Positions 45,059 to 52,879 of a stretch of 64,000 bases of DNA are shown one piece after another. A program made the translations under genes and the position numbers. Below the pieces are notes generated by a model that was not told the origin of the DNA, did no database searches, and saw only the letters and a list, made by a program, of their open reading frames with translations. Numbering within the stretch: the first letter of the stretch is position 1; each line of letters begins with the position of its first letter. Source of the stretch: Lysobacter sp. S4-A87 (GTDB lineage Bacteria; Pseudomonadota; Gammaproteobacteria; Xanthomonadales; Xanthomonadaceae); assembly GCF_022637455.1 (NCBI RefSeq), contig NZ_CP093341.1:3410001-3474000 (forward strand), in the 5' to 3' direction.

Positions 45059-47134
45059 ATGTCCGATCGTCACTCGCGTCGCATCCGCATGCACGCACTC
45101 TCCGTCGCCACCGTCGTCGCGATTTCCGCCAGCTTCGCCGCACCGGCCCTGGCGCAACAGGCACGCATCAATCTCTCCGGCCTGCAGGCCGACAGCGGCA
45201 ACGACCGCTTCATCGTCAAGTACAAGGACGGCAGTGCCGCCCAGACCAACGCTGCCACGATGCGCAGCGCGATCAGCTCGGCCGGCAAGGTCGTCGGCCT
45301 GACCCACGTGCGCCGCATCGCCACCGGTGCCGACGTGGTCCGCGCCGCGCGCAAGCTCGACCGCGTCGAGGCCGAGACGCTGATGCGCCAGATCGCTGCC
45401 GATCCGAGCGTCGAGTACGTCGAGGTCGACAAGCTCAACAAGCCGCTGCTGACCCCCAACGACACGCGATACAGCGAGCAGTGGGGCTATTCGGGCACCT
45501 ACGGCATCAAGGCCAACCTGGCCTGGGATGTCACCAACGGCGCCGGCGCAGTGGTCGCGGTGCTCGACACCGGCATCACCAGCCATAGCGATCTCAGTGC
45601 CAACATCCTGCCGGGTTACGACTTCATCATCGACACGGCGGTGTCCAACGATGGCAACGGCCGCGACAGCGATCCGAGCGATCCGGGCGACTGGGTCACC
45701 GCCAACCAGTGCGGCGGCACCCACGCAGCGCAGAACTCGAGCTGGCACGGCACCCACGTCGCCGGCACGATTGCCGCGGTGACCAACAACGCCAAGGGCG
45801 TGGCCGGCGTCGCGTACGGCGCCAAGATCGTCCCGGTGCGCGTGCTCGGCACCTGCGGCGGTTACGACTCCGACATCGCCGACGCCATCACCTGGGCATC
45901 CGGCGGTACCGTCAGCGGCGTACCGGCCAATGCCAATCCGGCCGAAGTCATCAACCTCAGCCTCGGCGGCAGCGGTGCCTGCGGCACCACCACCCAGACC
46001 GCCATCAACGGCGCGGTCGGTCGCGGCACCACCCTGGTCATCGCCGCCGGCAACGACAACACCAACGTCTCCAACGCTTCGCCGGCGAACTGCAACAACG
46101 TCATCGCCGTGGCCTCGATCACCAGCACCGGCGCACGTTCGAGCTTCTCCAACTATGGCTCGCTGATCGACATCGCCGCACCGGGCTCGAACATCCTGTC
46201 CACGCTCAACAGCGGTGCCACCACGCCGGGCGCCGAGACCTATGCGTCCTACAACGGCACCTCGATGGCGACCCCGCACGTTGCCGGCGTAGTGGCGCTG
46301 ATCCAGTCCGTGGCCACCACGCCGAAGACGCCGGCGCAGGTCGAGGCGCTGATCAAGGGCAACGTCACCGCGTTCCCGTCGACGCCCTCGCAGCCGATCG
46401 GCCCTGGCATCCTCAACGCCAAGGCCGTGGTCGATGCCACCAACGGCACCACGCCGCCGCCGACCGCCACGCCGCTGACCAACGGCGTTGCCGTGACCGG
46501 CGTCAGCGGCGCCGCCGGCAGCGACAAGCTTTACTCGCTCGACGTGCCCGCCGGTGCCACCGGCCTGAAGTTCGTCACCAGCGGCGGTACCGGCGATGCC
46601 GACCTGTACGTCAAGTTCGGCAGCGCACCGACCACCACGACGTTCGACTGCAAGTCCGAAAGCAGCAGCAACGCCGAGACCTGCAACATCGCCACCGCCC
46701 AGACCGGCAAGTACTACGTGCTGGTGCGCGGCTACGCGGCGTACTCGGGCCTGTCGCTGACCGGCAGCTACACCACCGGCGGTGGCGGCGGCACGCAGAC
46801 CTACAGCAACACCGCCGACTTCACCATCAGCGACAACGCCACGGTCGACAGCCCGGTCACCGTGTCGGGCCGGACCGGCAACGCACCGAGCAATGCATCG
46901 GTGACGGTCGCCATCGTGCACACCTACCAGGGTGACCTGAAGGTGGATCTGGTTGCGCCGGATGGCTCGCTCTACAACATCCACAACCGTACCGGCGGCA
47001 GTGCCGACAACGTCAACAAGACGGTCACGCTGAATCTCTCCAGCGAGCCGCTCAACGGCACGTGGAAGCTGCGCGTCAACGACAACGCCGGTGGCGATAC
47101 CGGCTACATCAACAGCTGGAGCGTGACGTTCTGA
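45059..47134 (+). CDS. Secreted S8 serine protease 2, with PPC and P domains
   Basis: 691 residues, the longest of the four proteases. Signal peptide (MSDRHSRRIRMHALSVATVV...AQQ), prodomain with NLSGLQADSGNDRFIVKYKD and DVVRAARKLDRVEAETLM. Triad Asp170 (VAVLDTGITSHSDL), His230 (SSWHGTHVAGTIAA), Ser402 (GTSMATPHVAGVVA). A PPC domain (DVPAGATGLKFVTSGGTGDA) is followed by a Gly-linker and a proprotein-convertase P domain (YSNTADFTISDNATVDSPVT, TYQGDLKVDLVAPDGSL, NAGGDTGYINSWSVTF). It is followed by a strong rho-independent terminator. It is likely exported by the Sec and type II secretion pathways. Confidence 0.93.
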   Translation: MSDRHSRRIRMHALSVATVVAISASFAAPALAQQARINLSGLQADSGNDRFIVKYKDGSAAQTNAATMRSAISSAGKVVGLTHVRRIATGADVVRAARKLDRVEAETLMRQIAADPSVEYVEVDKLNKPLLTPNDTRYSEQWGYSGTYGIKANLAWDVTNGAGAVVAVLDTGITSHSDLSANILPGYDFIIDTAVSNDGNGRDSDPSDPGDWVTANQCGGTHAAQNSSWHGTHVAGTIAAVTNNAKGVAGVAYGAKIVPVRVLGTCGGYDSDIADAITWASGGTVSGVPANANPAEVINLSLGGSGACGTTTQTAINGAVGRGTTLVIAAGNDNTNVSNASPANCNNVIAVASITSTGARSSFSNYGSLIDIAAPGSNILSTLNSGATTPGAETYASYNGTSMATPHVAGVVALIQSVATTPKTPAQVEALIKGNVTAFPSTPSQPIGPGILNAKAVVDATNGTTPPPTATPLTNGVAVTGVSGAAGSDKLYSLDVPAGATGLKFVTSGGTGDADLYVKFGSAPTTTTFDCKSESSSNAETCNIATAQTGKYYVLVRGYAAYSGLSLTGSYTTGGGGGTQTYSNTADFTISDNATVDSPVTVSGRTGNAPSNASVTVAIVHTYQGDLKVDLVAPDGSLYNIHNRTGGSADNVNKTVTLNLSSEPLNGTWKLRVNDNAGGDTGYINSWSVTF

Positions 47135-47174
47135 GTTGATCGGCCGCCTTTCGCGCGATCACGAAACACCATTG

Positions 47175-47204
47175 GCGCCCCGGTCTCGGCCGGGGCGCTT
47201 TTTT
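47175..47204 (+). terminator. Rho-independent terminator after protease 2
   Basis: Stem GCGCCCCGG (47175-47183) / CCGGGGCGC (47190-47198), loop TCTCGG, followed by six T. It is a textbook terminator. A decayed similar stem (GCGCCCCGG...CCGGGGCGC) is found at 49274-49297. Confidence 0.92.
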
Positions 47205-47381
47205 CTGCCCGACGCCCATGAATGTTCCAAGGTTGGCGGAGCCCATTGTGGGCTGGGGCGGACAACGGTTGCTGTCATGCCAGCCGTTGCATCGATGTTG
47301 TGTCGCGGATCGCTCCAGCGCAGCAGCCATCAGGGCCGGCCGGGATCTTCGATGCCGCGCGCGATGCCGCAGTGCGCAGTG

Positions 47382-47408
47382 TTGCGCGCTTGGCTGCGCC
47401 GCTACATT
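47382..47408 (+). promoter_or_regulatory. Candidate promoter of protease 3
   Basis: TTGCGC (47382-47387) and TACATT (47403-47408), spacing 15. The corresponding TTGCGT/TAGATT with spacing 16 lie upstream of protease 4 (49472-49499). This is an inference from conserved positions. Confidence 0.35.
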
Positions 47409-47546
47409 GCATTCAGCGGAGTGGGGCCGCTCGTTCCCGGTACATGCATCGCGTGTCCGGGACCGGCCACCCGCGGGGCCTTCGGAAACGGGGCATTCAC
47501 CCTTTCCTTCCATTCGATCTGCGTGATGGCCGGCGATGTCGCACTC
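47401..47546 (+). repeat. Duplicated non-coding leader, copy A
   Basis: It matches 49492-49635 with only a handful of substitutions and small indels by eye (for example ATTC/ACTC, CCGCGG/CCGCGA, a three-base insertion after CTTTCC). The region is 5' of the protease 3 ATG by about 100 bases, so it is an untranslated leader. Confidence 0.85.
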
Positions 47547-47642
47547 CACTGTGGCGTCGACGTTCCTGTGTTGCGTTCAGCCGAATGCCGCCTGCGTGGG
47601 GCCGGCTGTCTTCCCGCAGTTCGATACAAGGGGATTCCCAAA

Positions 47643-49046
47643 ATGTCAGTAGATCACTCACGTTCGTTCCGTGCCCGCTGCCTGTGCGCGGCACTGGTGA
47701 TTGCCGTGCCGGTCGCCATTCCGGTATCGGCACAGGATTCGCGGCTGAATCTGTCCGGCATGGGCGCCAGCGACCGCTTCGACCGCTTCATCGTCAAGTA
47801 CCGCGACGGCAGCGCCGCCCAGGTCGATTCCGCCGCACTGCAGCGGTCGCTCCACGCCGTATCGTCCGTGCAGGGGCGAGGCAACGCCATGGCCTTGAAA
47901 CACGTTCACCGGATTGCCACGGGCGCAGATGTGGTCAGCGTCAACCGCAAGCTCGACCGGGTCGATGCGCAGTCGCTGATGCGCCAGATCGCCAGCGATC
48001 CGAGCGTGGAGTACGTCGAGGTCGATCACCTCATGTTGCCGGCCAAGCGGCCCAAGGATTCCAGTTACGTATCCCAGTGGGGGCTGCATGGAATCAATGG
48101 CATCGATGCCGCCAGGGCCTGGAGGCGCGGCGATGGTCGCGGCACCGTAGTGGCGGTGATCGATTCCGGCATCACGAGGCACAGTGATCTCGATGGGAAC
48201 GTGCTGCCAGGGTACGACTTCATCAGCCGCGCCGACGTTTCCAACGATGGCAACGGACGCGACGGCGATCCCTCTGATCCGGGTGACTGGGTCAGGGCAG
48301 GGCAATGCGGAGCTGGGAGTCCTGCGAGGGACTCAAGCTGGCACGGCACGCATGTGGCTGGCACCATTGCGGCGGTCACCAACAATGGCAAGGGAGTAGC
48401 CGGTGTCGCCCCCGCTGCCAGGATCGTGCCAGTACGCGTGCTGGGCACCTGCGGTGGCTTTGAATCCGACATCGCAGACGCGATCGTCTGGGCGTCGGGA
48501 GGAGACGTCCCCGGAGTTCCGGCCAACGCCAATCCGGCCGAAGTGATCAACCTGAGCCTCCAGCGTCCCGGGCAGTGCAGCGCGACCTTCCAAGGCGCGA
48601 TCAACTTCGCGGTCAGCCGCGGGACGACGTTGGTCGTTGCCGCCGGCAACGGTTCGACGGACGTCTCCGGCCAGCGGCTGGCAAGCTGCGACAACGTGAT
48701 TGTCGTGGCGGCGACCAACCGGTTGGGCCGACGCACGCGTTCGTCCAACCATGGATCGAAGGTCGACATCGCGGCGCCCGGCATTGGCATTCTGTCGACG
48801 ACCAACGGCGGCGAAACGAAGCCCCAAAGAGAAGACTATGGCAGCGCGGACGGCACCTCGGTGGCCGCACCGCACGTTGCCGGCGTCGTGGCGCTCATCC
48901 AGTCGGCGGTGGCCACGCCCAAGTCGCCTGCGCAGGTCGAGGCATTGATCAAACACACCGCGTCACGTGCCAAGTCACGACCGGCTGAGCCCATCGGAGC
49001 TGGCATCGTCAATGCGAAATCGGCAGTGGATGCAGCGGTCCGGTAG
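47643..49046 (+). CDS. Secreted S8 serine protease 3, no C-terminal domain
   Basis: 467 residues. Signal peptide (MSVDHSRSFRARCLCAALVI...SAQ), prodomain with RLNLSGMGASDRFDRFIVKY and DVVSVNRKLDRVDAQSLMRQ. Triad Asp174 (VAVIDSGITRHSDL), His234 (SSWHGTHVAGTIAA), Ser406 (DGTSVAAPHVAGVV). It ends just after the catalytic domain, without PPC or P domain. Start at 47643 has AAGGGGATTCCC upstream. It is preceded by the duplicated leader, followed by a terminator. The triad residue numbers are identical to protease 4. Confidence 0.93.
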   Translation: MSVDHSRSFRARCLCAALVIAVPVAIPVSAQDSRLNLSGMGASDRFDRFIVKYRDGSAAQVDSAALQRSLHAVSSVQGRGNAMALKHVHRIATGADVVSVNRKLDRVDAQSLMRQIASDPSVEYVEVDHLMLPAKRPKDSSYVSQWGLHGINGIDAARAWRRGDGRGTVVAVIDSGITRHSDLDGNVLPGYDFISRADVSNDGNGRDGDPSDPGDWVRAGQCGAGSPARDSSWHGTHVAGTIAAVTNNGKGVAGVAPAARIVPVRVLGTCGGFESDIADAIVWASGGDVPGVPANANPAEVINLSLQRPGQCSATFQGAINFAVSRGTTLVVAAGNGSTDVSGQRLASCDNVIVVAATNRLGRRTRSSNHGSKVDIAAPGIGILSTTNGGETKPQREDYGSADGTSVAAPHVAGVVALIQSAVATPKSPAQVEALIKHTASRAKSRPAEPIGAGIVNAKSAVDAAVR

Positions 49047-49059
49047 CCCATGGACAAGA

Positions 49060-49090
49060 AAACACCCCGCTGATACCGGGGTGTTTCTTG
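49060..49090 (+). terminator. Rho-independent terminator after protease 3
   Basis: Perfect 10-bp stem AAACACCCCG (49060-49069) / CGGGGTGTTT (49077-49086) with a seven-base loop, followed by CTTG. It lies 14 bases after the stop. Confidence 0.8.
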
Positions 49091-49127
49091 CATCCCGCGC
49101 GCTTCCGGGCGATTGCTGCCAGTCGTG

Positions 49128-49237
49128 CGATCAGTCCGCTTCGAAGCGGTTGGCCGCGACGTTCTTGCGGACCCTGGTCGGATCCCAGATGCGTCCGTTC
49201 ATGGCGATGTAGACGCCCGGCGGCAGCGACTGCACCG
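49128..49237 (-). repeat. Exact 110-bp copy of the asparaginase 3' end
   Basis: Every base from CGATCAGTCCGC to GCGACTGCACCG is identical to 51267-51376, which covers the stop codon and about 35 codons of the asparaginase gene. In this copy the rest of the gene is absent, so it is a fragment. Confidence 0.93.
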
Positions 49238-49491
49238 TTTTGCAGGCTGCGAGTCATCGCGAAATTGCTCAGCGCCCCGGTCCTGGCCGGGGCGCGTTTC
49301 ATTCTGGCGTCGATGGATGTGCTCGGGTTGTCGCTAGTCGTTCGGCATCGAGGCGATCAAATCGATGTCATGCCAGCCGGGCTTCGCCAATGTGTCGGGG
49401 GCGCTCGCAGGCGGCTTTTCGCAGAGCCTTCCGGGGGGTTCGATACCGTCCAGGTGCGCCGCTGCGCGGTGTTGCGTGGGTGGCCCGCGTT

Positions 49492-49635
49492 GCTAGATTG
49501 CACTCAGCGGAGTGGGGCCGCTCGTTCCCGGTACATGCATCGCGTGTCCGGGACCGGCCACCCGCGAGGCCTTCGGAAACGGGGCATTCACCCTTTCCAT
49601 TTCGATCTGCGTGATGGCCGGCGATGTCCGCACTC
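49492..49635 (+). repeat. Duplicated non-coding leader, copy B
   Basis: Counterpart of 47401-47546, about 105 bases upstream of the protease 4 ATG. The upstream 30-40 bases are recognisably similar too. Confidence 0.85.
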
Positions 49636-49738
49636 GAGTGAGACGTCGACGTCTGTCGTGCGCACAGCCGGTGCCCTCACGTGACCGGCTGCCAACTCGC
49701 AGTTCGATGCAAGGTTAGATACAAGGGGATCCAACACC

Positions 49739-51166
49739 ATGTCAGTCCTTCGAGCACGTTCGTTTCGTGTCCAGCTACTGTGTGGGGCGCTTGCAGTGGC
49801 GCTGGCTCACGCCGCTCCGGCGTCAGCGCAGCAGTCACGCCTGAACTTGAGCGGCATGAATTCCGGTGATCGCTACGATCGCTTCATCGTCAAATATCGC
49901 GACGACAGCGCCGCCCATTCCAGTCCCGCGGCGCTGCAACGGTCGCTTCAGGCAATGGCGACGCCGCGCGGGCGTGGCAACGCCATGGCACTCAAGCGCC
50001 TGCACCGCATCGCCACTGGCGCCGATGTGGTGAGCGTCGACCGCGGCCTCGACCGCGTCGAAGCCGAATCGCTGATGCGCCAGTTCGCCGCCGATCCCGG
50101 TGTCGAATACGTCGAGGTCGACCACATCGTCCGGCCGGCGCTGACCCCGAATGATCCGCGATATCGGCGCCAATGGTCCTACTGGGGCAACAACGGCATC
50201 GACGCCGATGAGGCCTGGGACCTCAGCGACGGCTCCGGAACGGTGGTCGCGGTGCTCGATACCGGCATCACGCGGCACAGCGATCTCGACGAGAACGTCC
50301 GCCCCGGCTACGACTTCATCAGCAGCACCCGGTCCTCCAACGATGGCGATGGACGCGACGGCGATCCGTCCGACCCCGGCGACTGGGAACGGGCCGGGCA
50401 GTGCGGCGAGGGGCGTCCCGCGCGGGCATCCAGTTGGCACGGCACACACGTCGCCGGCACGATCGCTGCGGTCACCAACAATGGCAAGGGTGTCGCCGGG
50501 GTCGCGCATTCCGGCTGGATCGTGCCGGTGCGCGTTCTGGGTACGTGCGGCGGTCACGTTTCGGACGTTGCCGACGCGATCATCTGGGCCTCCGGCGGGG
50601 CTGTCGCCGGCGTCCCGGAAAACCCCTATCCGGCCGAAGTACTCAACCTCAGCCTGAGCCATCGCGCGAGCTGCGGCCGTACCTACCAGCGTGCAATCGA
50701 CAGCGCGGTCAGTCGCGGCACGACGATAGTGGTTGCGGCAGGCAATGAATCGGCTGACGTTGCGGGATCATCGCCGGCCAGTTGCGACAACGTGATCGCG
50801 GTGGCGGCAACCACGCGGCCTGGCAGGCGGGCAGGTTTCTCCAACTACGGAGGGAAGGTCGACGTGGCCGCACCGGGTTCGCACATTCTTTCGACGCTCA
50901 ACAGCGGCAGTACCCGGCCCGAAACCGAGATCTACGGCACGCGCAGCGGCACTTCGATGGCAGCGCCACACGTCACCGGCGTTGTTGCGATCATCCAGTC
51001 GGTCGCTGGTACGCCGAAGACGCCGGCGCAGGTGGAAGCGCTGGTCAAGTCCACGGCAAAGGCCACCCGGGCCAGGCCGTCACGGCCGATTGGTGCCGGC
51101 ATCGTCAATGCCAAGGCGGCGCTGGATGCGACCATCGCGCCATTGCCGCCGGTTCCGGTGGACTAG
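49739..51166 (+). CDS. Secreted S8 serine protease 4, no C-terminal domain
   Basis: 475 residues. Signal peptide (MSVLRARSFRVQLLCGALAV...ASAQ), prodomain with RLNLSGMNSGDRYDRFIVKY and RGLDRVEAESLMRQFAADPG. Triad Asp174 (VAVLDTGITRHSDL), His234 (SSWHGTHVAGTIAA) and Ser406 (SGTSMAAPHVTGVVA). Ends with a Pro-rich tail (IAPLPPVPVD) directly after the catalytic domain. It is closest to protease 3 by eye but clearly diverged along its whole length. AAGGGGATCC precedes the ATG. The gene is convergent with asparaginase, with a shared hairpin between. Confidence 0.93.
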   Translation: MSVLRARSFRVQLLCGALAVALAHAAPASAQQSRLNLSGMNSGDRYDRFIVKYRDDSAAHSSPAALQRSLQAMATPRGRGNAMALKRLHRIATGADVVSVDRGLDRVEAESLMRQFAADPGVEYVEVDHIVRPALTPNDPRYRRQWSYWGNNGIDADEAWDLSDGSGTVVAVLDTGITRHSDLDENVRPGYDFISSTRSSNDGDGRDGDPSDPGDWERAGQCGEGRPARASSWHGTHVAGTIAAVTNNGKGVAGVAHSGWIVPVRVLGTCGGHVSDVADAIIWASGGAVAGVPENPYPAEVLNLSLSHRASCGRTYQRAIDSAVSRGTTIVVAAGNESADVAGSSPASCDNVIAVAATTRPGRRAGFSNYGGKVDVAAPGSHILSTLNSGSTRPETEIYGTRSGTSMAAPHVTGVVAIIQSVAGTPKTPAQVEALVKSTAKATRARPSRPIGAGIVNAKAALDATIAPLPPVPVD

Positions 51167-51219
51167 CCGACACATGCAGCGCCTGGATTCGCAGGTGCGA
51201 CATGCGTCCCTGGAAGAAA

Positions 51220-51244
51220 AACGCCCCGGCATTGCCGGGGCGTT
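51220..51244. terminator. Bidirectional terminator between protease 4 and asparaginase
   Basis: Perfect 11-bp stem AACGCCCCGGC / GCCGGGGCGTT with an ATT loop. The preceding AAGAAAA gives a T-run for the minus-strand asparaginase transcript; the plus-strand side has TTGTC. Confidence 0.8.
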
Positions 51245-51269
51245 GTCGATTCTGATGCGCGGCCAGCGA

Positions 51270-51755
51270 TCAGTCCGCTTCGAAGCGGTTGGCCGCGACG
51301 TTCTTGCGGACCCTGGTCGGATCCCAGATGCGTCCGTTCATGGCGATGTAGACGCCCGGCGGCAGCGACTGCACCGCGCCGACCGCGCAGCCGACGTTGA
51401 ACTCGGCATCGGAACCGCGGAAACGGGCCGGGCTCAGCGCACCCGTCAGCACGATTACTTTGTCGCCCAGGCTCGACAGCACCTTGGCGGTCTCCACCAT
51501 CGTGTCGGTGCCGTGGGTGATCAGCACGTGGCGCGCCGGTTGTGCGGCGATGGTCGCCCGGATCAGCTGGCGGTCCTCGGCGGTGATGTGCAGCGAGTCC
51601 TTGCGCAGGATCGGGATCACGTTGAACTGGAAGGCGACGCCCAGCTCGCGCAGGATCCCGCCGATCTGCGGCTCGCCGATCTGGTAGTCCGACTTGTCGT
51701 CGAAGTAGATCTTGTCGATCGTGCCGCCGGTGGTGACGATGCAGAGCTGATCCAT
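51270..51755 (-). CDS. Short asparaginase-family protein (N-terminal domain only)
   Basis: 161 residues. The asparaginase active-site motifs TTGGTIDK (residues 8-15) and HGTDTMVETAKVLS (middle) are present, so the catalytic Thr residues are there. The C-terminal domain of normal 330-residue asparaginases is missing, and the gene ends with its own terminator, so it is not simply broken. Short single-domain asparaginase relatives occur in proteobacteria; activity is uncertain. Its 3' 110 bp is duplicated at 49128-49237. Confidence 0.75.
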   Translation of the reverse strand: MDQLCIVTTGGTIDKIYFDDKSDYQIGEPQIGGILRELGVAFQFNVIPILRKDSLHITAEDRQLIRATIAAQPARHVLITHGTDTMVETAKVLSSLGDKVIVLTGALSPARFRGSDAEFNVGCAVGAVQSLPPGVYIAMNGRIWDPTRVRKNVAANRFEAD

Positions 51756-51839
51756 CGTGATGCGCGCGCTGGGGGAGATGTCGGCAATTATACGGCCGCT
51801 ATACGGCCGCCGCCGGTCTCTCCCGCCAGGTCAGCCGAT

Positions 51840-52169
51840 TCAACGCTTGCGCGCGAACCGCGCCCGCAGCCCGGGCAGATTGCCGGCGAAGACGACCACC
51901 AGTGCCAGCACGATCTCGGCCGTGGCATGGGCGCGTTCGCCGGGGCGGGAGTACGCCACCATCACGCCATGGCTGAACCAGCCCAGCGCGAACACCCCGG
52001 CCCAGAAGGACGCCTTGCGGTTGCCGCGCAGCGCCGCGACTGCCAGCAGCACCGGCGGCAGCGCGAACACGGCCAGGGCGACCCAGGGCGATGGCTGCGG
52101 CGCGAACCAGGCCACGAACACCGACGCCAGCGCCAGCAGCGCCACGATCAATACCCAGCGCGCGCTCAT
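51840..52169 (-). CDS. Membrane protein, DUF2069
   Basis: 109 residues with three to four helices (ALLALASVFVAWFAP, WVALAVFALPPVLLAVAALR, ASFWAGVFALGWFSHGVMVA, AEIVLALVVVFAGNLPGLRA). The FWAGVFALGWFSHGVMVAYS block is typical of DUF2069 proteins, which sit next to wrbA in many proteobacteria. The ATG overlaps the wrbA stop (ATGA), so they are one operon. Confidence 0.8.
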   Translation of the reverse strand: MSARWVLIVALLALASVFVAWFAPQPSPWVALAVFALPPVLLAVAALRGNRKASFWAGVFALGWFSHGVMVAYSRPGERAHATAEIVLALVVVFAGNLPGLRARFARKR

Positions 52170-52759
52170 GCGGCCACCTTCGCGACCAGCATCGCCAGGC
52201 GACGGCCGAGGGCGCGTGCGAGCTGCGCTTCCTCGTCGCTGGGTTGCGGGTCGTCGCCACTGCCGGCGACGTGGCTGGCGCCGTACGGCGTGCCGCCGCT
52301 GCGCGTGCTGGTCAGTGCCGGTTCGGTGTACGGAATGCCCATCAGCACGCAGCCGTGGTGCAGCAGCGGCACCATCATCGTCAGCAGGGTCGATTCCTGG
52401 CCGCCGTGCATCGTCGCGGTGGAGGTGAACACCGCCGCGGGCTTGTCGACCAGCGTGCCACTGGCCCATTCGGCGCCGAGCCCATCGAGCCAATGCTTGA
52501 CCGGTGCGGCCATGTTGCCGAAGCGGGTGGGGCTGCCCAGTGCGATGCCCGCGCACTCGACCAGGTCGCGGGCCTCGACGTAGGGGGCGCCATCGTCCGG
52601 CACCGGCGGCGCCGCGGTCTGCGTCACCGCCGCCACCGGCGGCACGGTGCGGATGCGCGCGCCGACGCCTTCGACCTCGCCGATGCCGCGCGCGATCTGC
52701 CGCGCCAGGCGCGCCACTGAGCCGCCACGGCTGTAATAGAGCACCAGGATCTCGGTCAT
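52166..52759 (-). CDS. wrbA: NAD(P)H:quinone oxidoreductase WrbA
   Basis: 197 residues with a flavodoxin-like fold. The FMN phosphate loop is VLYYSRGGSVARLARQIARG, and GIALGSPTRFGNMAAPVKHW and FTSTATMHGGQESTLLTMMV are WrbA-specific. It reduces quinones by two electrons, avoiding radicals. It carries a typical insertion near residues 40-55 (VPPVAAVTQTAAPPVP). The ATG at 52759 is the natural start. DUF2069 follows. Confidence 0.9.
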   Translation of the reverse strand: MTEILVLYYSRGGSVARLARQIARGIGEVEGVGARIRTVPPVAAVTQTAAPPVPDDGAPYVEARDLVECAGIALGSPTRFGNMAAPVKHWLDGLGAEWASGTLVDKPAAVFTSTATMHGGQESTLLTMMVPLLHHGCVLMGIPYTEPALTSTRSGGTPYGASHVAGSGDDPQPSDEEAQLARALGRRLAMLVAKVAA

Positions 52760-52879
52760 CGCATTGGTTCGTGAGGCGTGAGGCGGGAAGGATAGTGGAA
52801 GTGGCGGTCCGACGTGACCGGGCGCACATGCCCGGCCCCGTGACCCCGCGCTCCCCGCGCATCGGTTACCCTCCGCCCG

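Larger units (their letters stand above)
47205..47642. other. Long leader of protease 3 with duplicated segment
   Basis: About 440 bases without a gene. It contains a candidate promoter (47382-47408) and a segment at 47401-47546 that is nearly identical to 49492-49635, upstream of protease 4. Apart from that I see nothing. Confidence 0.6.
49091..49738. other. Intergenic region between proteases 3 and 4
   Basis: About 650 bases without a gene. It holds an exact 110-bp copy of the asparaginase gene end (49128-49237), a stem resembling the protease 2 terminator (49274-49297), a candidate promoter near 49472-49499, and copy B of the leader (49492-49635). Confidence 0.7.

Noticed and set aside
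45026-46984. 652-codon minus-strand frame over protease 2
   Set aside because: Antisense to the catalytic domain; the repeated Gly/Arg/Val pattern reflects the coding strand.
49128-49237. 49128-49237 as a real short gene
   Set aside because: It is only the 3' end of the asparaginase gene without start codon or ribosome site.
45059-51166. Protease region as a secreted toxin or biosynthetic cluster
   Set aside because: No immunity gene, no synthase or tailoring enzyme is near; the genes are plain secreted subtilases.
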